Of a stretch of 64,000 bases of DNA, positions 54,534 through 63,716 are shown one piece after another. The stretch spans positions 430,657-494,656 of the forward strand of contig NZ_VCNI01000001.1 in NCBI RefSeq assembly GCF_005937185.1, in the 5' to 3' direction. The position numbers and the translations under genes were made by a program. The notes beneath the pieces are model-generated. The model was not told the DNA's origin. It saw nothing but the letters and a program-made list of their open reading frames with translations, and did no database searches. Position 1 is the first letter of the stretch, and the number at the start of each line of letters is the position of its first letter. The DNA comes from Flagellimonas algicola. Lineage in GTDB: Bacteria > Bacteroidota > Bacteroidia > Flavobacteriales > Flavobacteriaceae.

Positions 54534-56021
54534 TTAGTATTTAGCACTTTTTCCATTGGCCGCCGTTCTTACAATAAAATTTCTAAGGTCATCATTGGCC
54601 TTTTTCAGATCTTCTCTTCTAAGATACATCATATGTCCGGAGCGATACCCTTTAAATTCGAACCTATCCTTCATCCGCCCACTTGGATCCACCTGCCACA
54701 TGGTGTATTTGGCATTGAAATAGGTGGTAGCGCCATCATAGTAACCCGATTGGACCAATACATTCAAATACGGATTCTGGGCCATGGCCTGTCTCAGATT
54801 ATCTCTTGTATTGTCATCTTCATTGTTCCAAGGATGTACGGGACCAAACATATTATACTTGATATCCGTTTTGAATTTAAGTTCTTCCTGAAGATAATAG
54901 TTGATTGCCGGGGTAAAGCTATGGAGCCAAGAGGTAAGCTCGGCGGAATAATCAGGTCCTTCTCCAAAAAGTTGTCGATCAATCCCTAAATAGCGACTAT
55001 CCAGCCGACCAACGTTGTAACCACCATTCTCTTTCAATAGATTTTTCCAAAAGAATTGGGTAGGCACATCCAAATTGTGATCTAGGATGTCCTTTTCATT
55101 TAAGCCTGAATAAAAGGCCATTTTTTTGGCAACGGCATTTCGTTCCGAGTCGGAAATAAATCCACCTTTGGCAATGGCCGGAATCAATGTGTTGACGGTG
55201 TAGTTTTCTGCCTCTGGGAGCACCTCCAGCAAGTCTTTATTTTGAAGTTCTGATGGCAACGCCTTATGATGCCAGGCAGCAGCTGTATAATAGGGGAGGT
55301 TCAAAGCGCTCGAAACTGGCCCGCCAACCCTGATGACTTTATAATCCGCTGGGGAAACCATGATTACCCCATTGAGATACATCCATTGCTGGTTTTGCAA
55401 GGCCAAGGACAATCCCATAACGCGGGTTCCCCCATAACTTTCGCCAATGATATATTTTGGGGAACGCCACCTATTATTTCGGGTTACAAAAGTGTTCAAC
55501 CATTCAGCCAAATATGTAACGTCCGCGTTTATTCCAAAAAACTTATCCCGATCTACATCATCCCCGGTTTCCGGAATAGTACGGGAATAGCCCGTATTGG
55601 CAGGATTTACGTAAACAATATCGGTAACGTCCAAAACCGAAAAAGGGTTTTGTTTTACCCCATAGGGCTGCACAGGGTATCCCTCATCATCAATCTTAAG
55701 TACCCTAGGTCCGGTATAGGCTAAGTGCATCCAAACAGATCCAGACCCCGGTCCTCCGTTGAAGGAAATCAATAAGGGTCGTGCAGCACGGTCACGCACA
55801 TTGTTTCTAGTGTAATATGTATAGTGTAGAGAAGCAACGGGTTCTCCCATTTCATCCCATACTGGTTGTGTACCGGTAGTGGCCGTATAACTAATATTGG
55901 CCCCGTTAATGGTAACACTATGCTGCGTTGTGATGGTAGTGTCAATGGGTAATTTCCGATTTTGGGCAAAGGTTAAGACGGTGCACAGAATTGTGCAAAG
56001 AACTAGGAAGTTTAGTTTCAT
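54534..56021 (-). CDS. Secreted serine carboxypeptidase (peptidase family S10)
   Basis: A 495-residue alpha/beta-hydrolase exported by a Sec signal ending near LTFAQ. S10 signatures are complete: oxyanion NGGPGSGS (88-95), catalytic Ser195 in IIGESYGGTRVM, aspartate in LVQSGYYDGATTYF and histidine in KGYRSGHMMYLRREDL. VYVNPANTGYSR, the pre-catalytic motif, is also typical. S10 enzymes remove C-terminal residues at acidic pH and are mostly eukaryotic; bacterial ones form a distinct branch common in Bacteroidota and Proteobacteria. It is the first gene of the run S10, unknown secreted protein, CAT. Confidence 0.93.
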   Translation of the reverse strand: MKLNFLVLCTILCTVLTFAQNRKLPIDTTITTQHSVTINGANISYTATTGTQPVWDEMGEPVASLHYTYYTRNNVRDRAARPLLISFNGGPGSGSVWMHLAYTGPRVLKIDDEGYPVQPYGVKQNPFSVLDVTDIVYVNPANTGYSRTIPETGDDVDRDKFFGINADVTYLAEWLNTFVTRNNRWRSPKYIIGESYGGTRVMGLSLALQNQQWMYLNGVIMVSPADYKVIRVGGPVSSALNLPYYTAAAWHHKALPSELQNKDLLEVLPEAENYTVNTLIPAIAKGGFISDSERNAVAKKMAFYSGLNEKDILDHNLDVPTQFFWKNLLKENGGYNVGRLDSRYLGIDRQLFGEGPDYSAELTSWLHSFTPAINYYLQEELKFKTDIKYNMFGPVHPWNNEDDNTRDNLRQAMAQNPYLNVLVQSGYYDGATTYFNAKYTMWQVDPSGRMKDRFEFKGYRSGHMMYLRREDLKKANDDLRNFIVRTAANGKSAKY

Positions 56022-56159
56022 TTTGTGTTAAAATTAGTCTAGTTCTAAAAGTAGGGATTTTGAGTGGAATTGAAAGAATTAAGTTCACATAGATTAACAC
56101 AAACCAGCCATTTTTCTTCTTGTTTATTTCTAACTTTAAAGAACTCAAAACTAGGAGTT

Positions 56160-57290
56160 ATGAAAACCATTTCCAGAAGAACATTTAATTCTACCTTGGG
56201 CAAGGGTATAGGAGCTGCCACGTTGTTGGGCTCGTCAGCTTTTATCGTTGCCAATGCGACATCACAAAACAAGAAGAAATTAGGCATTGCCCTAGTAGGA
56301 TTGGGAAGCTATAGCACTTACCAATTGGCGCCTGCACTATTGGACACTGAACACTGTTATTTAGCGGGAATTGTTACGGGAACTCCTGAAAAAGAAGGAG
56401 TGTGGGCATCTAAATATGGAATCCCCAAAGAGAATATATACAATTACCAAAATTTTGATTCTATCAAAAACAACCCTGCCATAGATGTGGTATATGTGGT
56501 CCTGCCCAATAGCATGCATGCCGACTTTTGTATAAGAGCTGCAAAAGCAGGTAAACATGTAATCTGTGAAAAACCCATGGCAGTATCTGTAACAGAGTGC
56601 GACGCCATAATTAAGGCTTGCAAGGATGCCGGGGTTAAGCTTGGTATGGGATATCGGCTTCATTCAGAACCCTATACCCAAGAAATCAAAAAATATGTTC
56701 GAGAGAAAACCTTTGGGAATGTACATTACATAACAGCAGATGCGGGGTACCGTTCCAGATCCAACCCAGAGCAATGGCGGTTGAATAAAGCTTTATCTGG
56801 TGGAGGAGCCTTAATGAATATGGGAGTCTATGCTATTCAAAGTGTGATCTATGGAACCGGAGAGAATCCCGTATCCGTATCGGCCCAGGAATACAGCACG
56901 CAACCCGACTATTTCAAGGATACGGATGAAACCATTACTGCCCAATTTGAATTCGAAAGTGGCACAGTTGGAAATATCATGACTTCCCATAACATTAGGG
57001 CCAATCGTTTGTTCGCCTCATGTGATCAGGGGTGGTACGAATTGGATCCCGCCAGCACCTATATTCCTTTGGCTGGACGAACTTCTCGAGGGGATTTAAA
57101 CTTTCCTCAGGAAAGTCAGCAAAAATTGCAAATGGATGACTTTGCCAAGCATATATTGCTTGGTGAACCCAATGTGGCCCCAGGTGAAATGGGACGCCGT
57201 GACATGATCATAGTGGAGGCCATTTACAAATCCATTGCCCTGGGTGGTCAGAAAATCCAGCTTAATATACCAGTAGGCTATGGTCTATGA
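56160..57290 (+). CDS. Tat-exported Gfo/Idh/MocA-family oxidoreductase
   Basis: A 376-residue NAD(P)-dependent sugar oxidoreductase. ATG 56160 starts MKTISRRTFNSTLGKGIGAA, a twin-arginine signal (SRRTF) with a small-residue h-region; an in-frame start at 56064 would bury it. The Rossmann fold starts at KLGIALVGLGSYSTYQLAPAL. The family signature EKP is in HVICEKPMAVSV, with the lysine/proline pair of the active site. The C-terminal domain carries GGGALMNMGVYAIQ with the usual aspartate or histidine relatives changed. Tat export means it folds with bound cofactor in the cytoplasm, as in glucose-fructose oxidoreductase. It converges on an aldo/keto reductase. Confidence 0.9.
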   Translation: MKTISRRTFNSTLGKGIGAATLLGSSAFIVANATSQNKKKLGIALVGLGSYSTYQLAPALLDTEHCYLAGIVTGTPEKEGVWASKYGIPKENIYNYQNFDSIKNNPAIDVVYVVLPNSMHADFCIRAAKAGKHVICEKPMAVSVTECDAIIKACKDAGVKLGMGYRLHSEPYTQEIKKYVREKTFGNVHYITADAGYRSRSNPEQWRLNKALSGGGALMNMGVYAIQSVIYGTGENPVSVSAQEYSTQPDYFKDTDETITAQFEFESGTVGNIMTSHNIRANRLFASCDQGWYELDPASTYIPLAGRTSRGDLNFPQESQQKLQMDDFAKHILLGEPNVAPGEMGRRDMIIVEAIYKSIALGGQKIQLNIPVGYGL

Positions 57291-57304
57291 TAGGAGTAGC
57301 CGGT

Positions 57305-58324
57305 TTACGCTTTTAAAATGGTTTCAATCTGTTGCAATTCATCAGCATTGAAATCCACGTTGTCCAAAGCTTGGATATTATCCAAAAGTTGACTCGCCCT
57401 ACTAACCCCGACCAGAACAGTTGTAATTTTCTCGTCACGCAGCACCCAGGCTAAGGCCATTTGGGCCAGACTTTGATTTCTACTTTCGGCAATGGCATTA
57501 AGCTTTGCGACCTTGTCCAAAACCTCTGGTGTAATCTGATCGGACTTCAAATAACGAGCATCCTTAACCGCTCTGGAATCCTCAGGAAGTCCTTTAAGGT
57601 ATTTGTTGGTTAGTATGCCCTGTTCCAAAGGGGAAAAAGCAATGGAACCGATTCCCTTTTGACCCAAAACATCCAAAAGGCCATCCTCTATCCATCGATC
57701 AAACATATTGTATCTCGGCTGATGGATAAGCAAGGGAGTTCCCAGTTCTTTAAGTATATCGTATGCTCTGGCCGTGTCCTCAGCATTGTATTGGGAAATC
57801 CCAACGTAAAGTGCTTTTCCTTGTTGCACCATATGATGCAGGGCACCCATGGTTTCTTCCAATGGGGTATCCGGATCGGGCCTGTGGTGGTAGAATATAT
57901 CAACATAATCCAGACCCATACGTTTTAGGCTTTGATCTAAACTTGCAATCAGATATTTTCTGGAGCCAAAATTTCCATAAGGTCCAGGCCACATATCCCA
58001 TCCGGCTTTGCTGGATATGATCAACTCATCCCGATAGGCTTTGAAATCTTTTTTGAATATACGTCCAAAGTTGTCCTCGGCAGCTCCATAGGGTGGGCCA
58101 TAGTTATTGGCCAAATCAAAATGAGTGATCCCATAATCAAAGGCTGTTCGCAAAATCTGTCGTGCTTTGTTAAAATCGTCTGTATGACCAAAGTTATGCC
58201 AAAGACCCAGGGAAATCATGGGCAAAAGGAGTCCACTGTTTCCGCATCTGCGGTATTTCATCTTCTCGTACCGGGATTCGGAAGCGACATAGGTGGGTAT
58301 GCCAAAGCTGTCATTTATGCTCAT
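57305..58324 (-). CDS. Aldo/keto reductase (YghZ/L-glyceraldehyde-3-phosphate reductase type)
   Basis: A 339-residue cytoplasmic NADPH-dependent aldehyde reductase. ATG 58324 (MSINDSFGIP) is preferred over an in-frame extension to 58378. The tetrad is visible: Asp in THFDLANNYG, Tyr in the same NNYGPPYG motif, Lys in IISSKAGWDMWPGPYG and His in DIFYHHRPD. The stretch SKAGWDMWPGPYGNFGSRKYL is diagnostic of the AKR14/YghZ group. The C-terminal cofactor loop TTVLVGVSRASQLLDN is present. It is convergent with the Gfo/Idh/MocA gene, 14 nt apart. Confidence 0.92.
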   Translation of the reverse strand: MSINDSFGIPTYVASESRYEKMKYRRCGNSGLLLPMISLGLWHNFGHTDDFNKARQILRTAFDYGITHFDLANNYGPPYGAAEDNFGRIFKKDFKAYRDELIISSKAGWDMWPGPYGNFGSRKYLIASLDQSLKRMGLDYVDIFYHHRPDPDTPLEETMGALHHMVQQGKALYVGISQYNAEDTARAYDILKELGTPLLIHQPRYNMFDRWIEDGLLDVLGQKGIGSIAFSPLEQGILTNKYLKGLPEDSRAVKDARYLKSDQITPEVLDKVAKLNAIAESRNQSLAQMALAWVLRDEKITTVLVGVSRASQLLDNIQALDNVDFNADELQQIETILKA

Positions 58325-58392
58325 TGGTTGTTTGGATTTTGGTGTTAGACGTTTAACCCAAAAATAACATACAATCACCTAACAAAATAGTG

Positions 58393-59157
58393 CTAAAAGT
58401 TTTCAAAAACGCCTAAACCAAAAAGCGCAAAATCATATTTAACAGGATCCGATGCATCCAACTTCCTTAAATTGCTGTCCAATTCGGCAAGGGCTTTGGC
58501 ATCATTTTGTTTTCGTTTTAGCAGTTTTAGCTTTCGGGCCACATTTCCGGAATGTACATCCAAGGGGCAAGAAAGTTGTGATGGTTTTAGGTGCTTCCAG
58601 AGGCCAAAATCCACTCCGGTGTCATTATCACGAACCATCCAGCGTAAAAACATATTAATTCGTTTGGCAGCCGAACCCTTTGCTGGGTCGGAAACATGTT
58701 TGGTGGTACGTTGTTGATGGGGCAATTCAAAAAACACTTTTTTGAATTCAGATATGGCGGGTTGTAGGGTTTCCTTTTGTTGAAATTGGGTAAACACAGC
58801 TTCCAATCCCCCATGTTTGGTGTAGATGTTTTGTAGACTTTTGATAAAATAATTCAAATCCAAAGCGTTGAACGTACGATGTACAAATGAGCCTAGGTGT
58901 TCCAACTCTACTTCAGAATGGTTGCAAACAAAAGCATAGGGAGATTGACCCATCAATTCCATAAGGGAGGAAGCATTTTTAATGATGCTCTTCCGATTGC
59001 CCCAAGCGATGGTAGCTGTTAAAAACCCGCTGATTTCAATATCCTCTTTATTGGTAAATCGATGGGGGATTTGTAGGGGGTCATCCTCCAAAAAACTGGG
59101 ATGATTGTACTGCTCCACTTTGGCGTCCAAGAATTCCTTTAGCTCGGCCTTTGTCAT
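58393..59157 (-). CDS. TIGR02757/DUF2400 family protein
   Basis: A 254-residue cytoplasmic protein (259 if the ATG at 59172 inside the ABC gene is used). It follows the LolD-like ATPase stop with a 1-nt gap or a 14-nt overlap, so translation is probably coupled. Diagnostic text: DPLQIPHRFTNKEDIEISGFLTATIAWGNRKSI, KGSAAKRINMFLRWMVRDND, VDFGLWKHLKPSQLSCPLDVHSGNVARKLKLLKRKQND and DPVKYDFALFGLGVF. The family is broadly conserved in Bacteroidota and others without a proven role; the HhH-like all-helical pattern recalls DNA glycosylases. Confidence 0.9.
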   Translation of the reverse strand: MTKAELKEFLDAKVEQYNHPSFLEDDPLQIPHRFTNKEDIEISGFLTATIAWGNRKSIIKNASSLMELMGQSPYAFVCNHSEVELEHLGSFVHRTFNALDLNYFIKSLQNIYTKHGGLEAVFTQFQQKETLQPAISEFKKVFFELPHQQRTTKHVSDPAKGSAAKRINMFLRWMVRDNDTGVDFGLWKHLKPSQLSCPLDVHSGNVARKLKLLKRKQNDAKALAELDSNLRKLDASDPVKYDFALFGLGVFENF

Positions 59158-59158
59158 G

Positions 59159-59824
59159 CTATCTTGAGACAATCACACCATCCACCATAGTCAGTTTTCT
59201 ATCGGCCATATTGGCCAATTCGGTGTTGTGGGTTACCAAAACAAAGGTCTGTCCAAACTCGTCCCGGAGTTTAAAAAACAACTGATGGAGGTTGTCCGCA
59301 CTTTCTGAATCCAGGTTTCCGCTTGGTTCATCGGCGAGGATTACAGATGGATTGTTGATGAGTGAACGCGCAACCGCCACCCTTTGCTGTTCACCCCCCG
59401 AAAGCGCATTGGGTTTATGGTCGTAACGGTCAGAAAGCCCTAGGAAATCCAGAAGTTCCTTGGCCCTGTTTTCCGCCTCCGCCCTGGGCGTTTTTTTGAT
59501 AAAGGCAGGAATGCATACGTTTTCCAAGGCTGTAAACTCGGGTAAAAGTTGATGAAATTGGAATATGAACCCAATATGTTCATTCCTAAATCGGGCCAGT
59601 CCTTTATCGTTCAACTGATTCACCAGGGTGTCATTGATCAGTAAAGTGCTATCGGTTTTGTTTGAAGGTTCATCCAAAGTCCCCAATATTTGCAAAAGGG
59701 TAGTTTTACCAGCCCCGGAAGCTCCCACAATCGAAACCACTTCACCTTTATTAATGGTTAGGTCAACACCCTTTAAAACTTCCAAGTGCCCAAAAGATTT
59801 TCTAATGTTTGTGGCTATGATCAT
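59159..59824 (-). CDS. ABC transporter ATP-binding protein, LolD/MacB-like
   Basis: A 221-residue ABC ATPase. Walker A GASGAGKT is at 34-41, the Q-loop in [19 protein letters not shown], signature LSGGEQQR, Walker [13 protein letters not shown] and the switch histidine in VLVTHNTEL. The Q-loop text [15 protein letters not shown] is typical of the LolD/MacB group that extracts lipoproteins or drives mechanotransmission. No permease gene is adjacent; partners must lie elsewhere. It is coupled to the TIGR02757 gene. Confidence 0.92.
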   Translation of the reverse strand: MIIATNIRKSFGHLEVLKGVDLTINKGEVVSIVGASGAGKTTLLQILGTLDEPSNKTDSTLLINDTLVNQLNDKGLARFRNEHIGFIFQFHQLLPEFTALENVCIPAFIKKTPRAEAENRAKELLDFLGLSDRYDHKPNALSGGEQQRVAVARSLINNPSVILADEPSGNLDSESADNLHQLFFKLRDEFGQTFVLVTHNTELANMADRKLTMVDGVIVSR

Positions 59825-59973
59825 AATATCCTCGCTTCGGGGAGTGAAAGTAACAATTACAGATGAGCGAACAAAAATTGGAGTTTTAAATAAAGTTTTT
59901 CTTAGGATTTACGACAATTAGGTGCGCATCTATTTGGTGATGAAGGTTGGAATGGATAAGTTTATTTTAAGGT

Positions 59974-60543
59974 ATGATAAATATGGACAATCAAGAAAAT
60001 AGAAATTTGGAATCGGCAATTTTTGCTGGGGGTTGTTTTTGGTGCACGGAAGCGGTGTTTCAACGATTGAATGGCGTAGTTGAGGTAATCTCAGGTTACA
60101 CCGGTGGGGCTATCAAGAACCCGGCCTATCGGGAAATTTGTACGGGTAGAACAGGGCATGCGGAGGCTATTCAAATTAAATATGATGCAACCAAAGTCTC
60201 CTTTGTAGAGCTGTTGGAGGTGTTCTTTGCCACCCACGATCCCACAACCTTAAATAGACAAGGGAATGATTTGGGCGACCAATACCGAAGTGAAATTTTC
60301 TATACTTCCCTTGATCAAAAAAGGGAAGCCGAGGAGTTTATTGCCTTGTTGGAAAGAGAAAAAGTGTTTACAAATCCTATTGTAACGGCTGTTTCAGAAG
60401 CAAAACCTTTTTATATTGCGGAACAGGAGCATCAGAATTATTACAATGATCACTCCAATCAACCGTATTGTCAGTTTATCATTGATCCAAAAATCAAGAA
60501 ATTGAACAAACATTTTTCTAACAAGTTAAATACCGCTACATAG
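59974..60543 (+). CDS. msrA: Peptide-methionine (S)-S-oxide reductase
   Basis: Repairs methionine sulfoxide (S form) in free methionine and proteins, using thioredoxin. The 189-residue length is normal. The catalytic motif GGCFWCTEAVF has Cys21 as nucleophile; GYTGG, YREICTGRTGHAEA and the FFATHDPTTLNRQGNDLGDQYRS segment are diagnostic. Possible recycling cysteines lie in FWC, EIC and PYC. ATG 59974 or 59983 are both possible starts. No signal peptide. It is 3 nt upstream of folE on the same strand. Confidence 0.96.
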   Translation: MINMDNQENRNLESAIFAGGCFWCTEAVFQRLNGVVEVISGYTGGAIKNPAYREICTGRTGHAEAIQIKYDATKVSFVELLEVFFATHDPTTLNRQGNDLGDQYRSEIFYTSLDQKREAEEFIALLEREKVFTNPIVTAVSEAKPFYIAEQEHQNYYNDHSNQPYCQFIIDPKIKKLNKHFSNKLNTAT

Positions 60544-60546
60544 CCT

Positions 60547-61146
60547 ATGGCGCCCTATCAGAATCTGGAAGAATACAATATCGAAATTACCAATGAGGTC
60601 AAGGATCGTTTTGCCAAAATCATTGATGAGATTGGGGAAGATGTGCAACGCGATGGTCTCCAGAAAACTCCTGAACGTGCTGCCAAGGCCATGCTTTTTT
60701 TGACCCAGGGCTATGGCCAAGATGCCGCAGAAATCTTGCGTAGTGCAATGTTTGAGGAGGATTATGACGATATGGTGATTATCAAGGATATTGAGGTGTA
60801 TTCGCTTTGCGAACATCATATGCTTCCTTTCTTTGGAAAAGCCCATGTGGCCTACATTCCTAACGGGCATATCGTTGGATTGAGCAAAATACCAAGAGTA
60901 GTAGATGTCTTTGCCCGTAGATTGCAGGTTCAAGAACGGTTGACCCACGATATTTTAGAGTGTCTAAACGACACGCTCAAACCTAAGGGTGTAGCCGTGG
61001 TCATAGAGGCAGCGCATATGTGTATGATGATGCGAGGGGTTCAAAAACAAAATTCTGTGACCACAACTTCTGGATTTCGAGGGCAGTTTGAAAAGATTGA
61101 GACCCGTAATGAGTTCTTAAAACTCATCAGCTCGGATTTGTCCTAG
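60547..61146 (+). CDS. folE: GTP cyclohydrolase I (FolE)
   Basis: Converts GTP to 7,8-dihydroneopterin triphosphate, the first step of tetrahydrofolate and related pterin synthesis. A 199-residue protein with [22 protein letters not shown], the zinc and catalytic motif [48 protein letters not shown] and the third zinc cysteine in [13 protein letters not shown]. All canonical residues are present. It follows msrA by 3 nt and may be co-transcribed. Confidence 0.96.
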   Translation: MAPYQNLEEYNIEITNEVKDRFAKIIDEIGEDVQRDGLQKTPERAAKAMLFLTQGYGQDAAEILRSAMFEEDYDDMVIIKDIEVYSLCEHHMLPFFGKAHVAYIPNGHIVGLSKIPRVVDVFARRLQVQERLTHDILECLNDTLKPKGVAVVIEAAHMCMMMRGVQKQNSVTTTSGFRGQFEKIETRNEFLKLISSDLS

Positions 61147-61186
61147 GGGATTTCCCCAATTCATTTGGAATTGCTATTTTTCCGCA

Positions 61187-61468
61187 ATGGCAAAGGTGGA
61201 AGACCAAAAATATCAGCATTTACTTTTGGGATTATTGTTTGACGGCATTGGAATGCTGTCCTTTGCTATTCCTGGCATTGGGGAGTTTTCAGATGTTATT
61301 TGGGCTCCTGTGGCAGGTTGGCTCATGACCCGAATGTACAAGGGAAGAATAGGACAAGTGGCAGGGGTAGTTACCTTTGTTGAGGAATTGGTGCCTGGTT
61401 TGGACATTGTTCCTTCCTTCACGCTGATGTGGATTTACACCTATCTTATCTCCAAGATCAAAAAATAA
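61187..61468 (+). CDS. Small membrane protein, conserved-looking, unknown function
   Basis: A 93-residue protein with two hydrophobic stretches (LLLGLLFDGIGMLSFAIPGIG and a C-terminal LDIVPSFTLMWIYTYLI) around a Gly-rich centre (VIWAPVAGWLMTRMYKGRIG). The pattern GIGEFSD.IWAP and FVEELVPGLDIVPSFT recurs in flavobacterial hypothetical proteins as far as I recall. No function is known. It follows folE by 40 nt and ends in a hairpin shared with the convergent DUF5916 gene. Confidence 0.7.
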   Translation: MAKVEDQKYQHLLLGLLFDGIGMLSFAIPGIGEFSDVIWAPVAGWLMTRMYKGRIGQVAGVVTFVEELVPGLDIVPSFTLMWIYTYLISKIKK

Positions 61469-61487
61469 AAGCCGCTTTAACGGCTTT
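61467..61487. terminator. Hairpin between the small membrane gene and DUF5916
   Basis: AAAGCCG (61468-61474) pairs with CGGCTTT (61481-61487) across CTTTAA. On the minus strand it is followed by TTTTATTTTTTG, so it best fits as the terminator for the DUF5916 gene; the plus-strand T-tract is weak. Confidence 0.65.
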
Positions 61488-61498
61488 CACACTTCCTG

Positions 61499-63715
61499 TT
61501 AAAACTGTTTTAGCAAAGTTATCTTCCCGATAAATTGTCTAGTGCTTTGCATCGGATCAAAAATGTCCGTTTGCGTGTCGTTGAACACGAGATACACAAA
61601 GGAAAGTGGCATATATTTCCAACTTAATCGTGCATTCCACCTTCCCTGTTCGTTAAAACTATTATACTGGTAAAAGGTGGAGAGCTGTACTCTTGGATTT
61701 AATGCCAACCGTAAATTAGCGGAATACAAATTGGTGCTTAGATTGGAGTCACCAACCCCCACCTCCTTGATCGTATTATGCTCGTATTCCAGTGCTAGTG
61801 CGGCATGAGGAATGGGAGCAAATCTGGCCGCAGCATTGATAGTGTTCCGCGTTCCATTGTAAAAGCTTCCAAAACTATAACCGAGATCACCTGACCATTT
61901 TTTGGATTGGTCGGTATTGTATTGCACCAAATAACGGGTATAGTAATAGTTGTCCTGTTCAATTTGCAAACCCAATGGCGCAAAGTCAAAGTTGATGTTT
62001 TGCCAAGTTGGAGTGGTGGAAACCTCAAAAAAACTATTGTCCTTGAACCAAGTAAATATTGGGAATATATACAAACTGGCCTGTTGAAATTGTGTCGGAT
62101 CTGTGGCATCATGCAAATAATTGACAAACATCCCGGGATCCCACCTTCTTATCCAATCCATTTTTTTAGGCCTGAAGATATAATATCCACCTGGATTATG
62201 TCGAATCACATTGGTTTGGCGAACAAAACCCATTCTTGGATTATAGTTGGCATCGGTGTATTCTGTTACCCATCCATAGTAGAATTTATTGGAGTCGTTG
62301 CCTGCAAAAAAACGCCCTGCAAAGCCAGTTTCCCCAGTTGCCTCGTCTATGGAAGTGGTCAGGATATACTGAATATCCCATTGACTGGTGGGACGTATTT
62401 GTCCATCCAGCGTGATGGTGGTATTGTTATTGCTTTCCAAATTCAGGTCATCATGTTCATTGTCCAAGCGATGCGTGACCATGACCCCAACATTGTTTTC
62501 CCTGCCATAATTCCTGAGATAACGGAATACGCCAAAATTTGCCCCTGCAGAACCATCCGTTTCCCTTTGACGAACAAACAAGCCGGCCACGGCATTTTTT
62601 TCGGTGCGTTGGGTAAAGCGTGCACCAACGTCAATTGGCGCTGGGATGGCATTAAAGTTACCCTGAAGTCCAATACGTCTACTAAAAAAAGGCCTTATGG
62701 ATTGTTGCAATCCACCGGCCCAAATCCCTGAATTTTCCAAAAAGAACTGGCGTCGCTCCGGGAAGAAAATATTGAAACGTTCCAAGTTGTTTACGGCTCT
62801 GTCCACATCGGCTTGGGCAAAATCGGTATTCACGGTTAAATCCAATACCGTCTTGGGGTTCATGGCCCATTTGACATCAAAGCCCAGCTTGGGATCGCTG
62901 GTTTTGGAGGTTAGAACATCTCCCTCTTTGTTCTCATCATACTGGTACAAGGTATAGGGCTCCACCCGAATGTTGGCTGAGGGGGGAGGAACCTCAATAT
63001 CCGTCAGTTTAGCGGCATAGGTCATTCTGTAGGGGGTAAATGACTGTGGGATAGCCGGAAATGTGGACACTTCTACTTCCCTGCGGGCATAACGAACCAT
63101 GGTCATTCCCAATTCGATGGTATTCCCATTTTCCGGAAGATTGTATCGAAGCGATTTAAACGGAATCGCCATTTCCACCGTAAATCCTTGATCTGAACGT
63201 TGGGTGCGTACCCGCCAAAGGGTATTCCATCCCGTATCAAAATTGTTTCCATTGAAATTCTGGAAATCCCGTTGATTCCCATAAGGTGTTGTCTGAAAAC
63301 CTTGGGCATATTGTTTCAGGTTTTGGGGATCCAAGGCAACGCCAAAAAGATCGTTCTCACCCCAGCTAAAATCCCTACGTAAATCCTGAATCCGGATTCC
63401 TGGTATTCCCAAGGAATCCTTACAGAATGCAGATACATAAAGATTTTTGTCATCATAGAGGAATCTCACTAGGGTTTTATAGGTGACTTTACCCCCTTGC
63501 CTGGGTTCAATGCGGAAAAAATCATCCGTCAGTTTTGCATTTTCCCAATCCGGTTCATCCAACTGACCGTCAACTTGAATAGGGGATAGGGCTTTGGAAA
63601 CCGATATTTCAATGGGTTCTTCGGGGGGAGGAAAGTTCTCTGCGTTTTCTTCCTGAGCTTGGATACCATGTACACAGAGGAGCCAAGAAAAAATCAAAAT
63701 AATATGTGCTCTCAT
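61499..63715 (-). CDS. DUF5916 protein: CBM9-like N-domain plus outer-membrane beta-barrel
   Basis: A 738-residue exported protein. The signal ends near HGIQAQ. The N-terminal domain (about 40-240) is CBM9-like: PIQVDGQLDEPDWENAKLTDDF, TLVRFLYDDKNLYVSAFCKD and GFTVEMAIPFKSLRY. The remaining 500 residues are DUF5916 beta-barrel text: LTVNTDFAQADVDRAVNNLERFNIFFPERRQFFLENSG and then alternating strands to the final KITLLKQF with a terminal Phe. Such proteins are common in Bacteroidota outer membranes, with no proven function. It lies 1 nt after the ABC permease stop, so both are one transcript. Confidence 0.9.
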   Translation of the reverse strand: MRAHIILIFSWLLCVHGIQAQEENAENFPPPEEPIEISVSKALSPIQVDGQLDEPDWENAKLTDDFFRIEPRQGGKVTYKTLVRFLYDDKNLYVSAFCKDSLGIPGIRIQDLRRDFSWGENDLFGVALDPQNLKQYAQGFQTTPYGNQRDFQNFNGNNFDTGWNTLWRVRTQRSDQGFTVEMAIPFKSLRYNLPENGNTIELGMTMVRYARREVEVSTFPAIPQSFTPYRMTYAAKLTDIEVPPPSANIRVEPYTLYQYDENKEGDVLTSKTSDPKLGFDVKWAMNPKTVLDLTVNTDFAQADVDRAVNNLERFNIFFPERRQFFLENSGIWAGGLQQSIRPFFSRRIGLQGNFNAIPAPIDVGARFTQRTEKNAVAGLFVRQRETDGSAGANFGVFRYLRNYGRENNVGVMVTHRLDNEHDDLNLESNNNTTITLDGQIRPTSQWDIQYILTTSIDEATGETGFAGRFFAGNDSNKFYYGWVTEYTDANYNPRMGFVRQTNVIRHNPGGYYIFRPKKMDWIRRWDPGMFVNYLHDATDPTQFQQASLYIFPIFTWFKDNSFFEVSTTPTWQNINFDFAPLGLQIEQDNYYYTRYLVQYNTDQSKKWSGDLGYSFGSFYNGTRNTINAAARFAPIPHAALALEYEHNTIKEVGVGDSNLSTNLYSANLRLALNPRVQLSTFYQYNSFNEQGRWNARLSWKYMPLSFVYLVFNDTQTDIFDPMQSTRQFIGKITLLKQF

Positions 63716-63716
63716 A

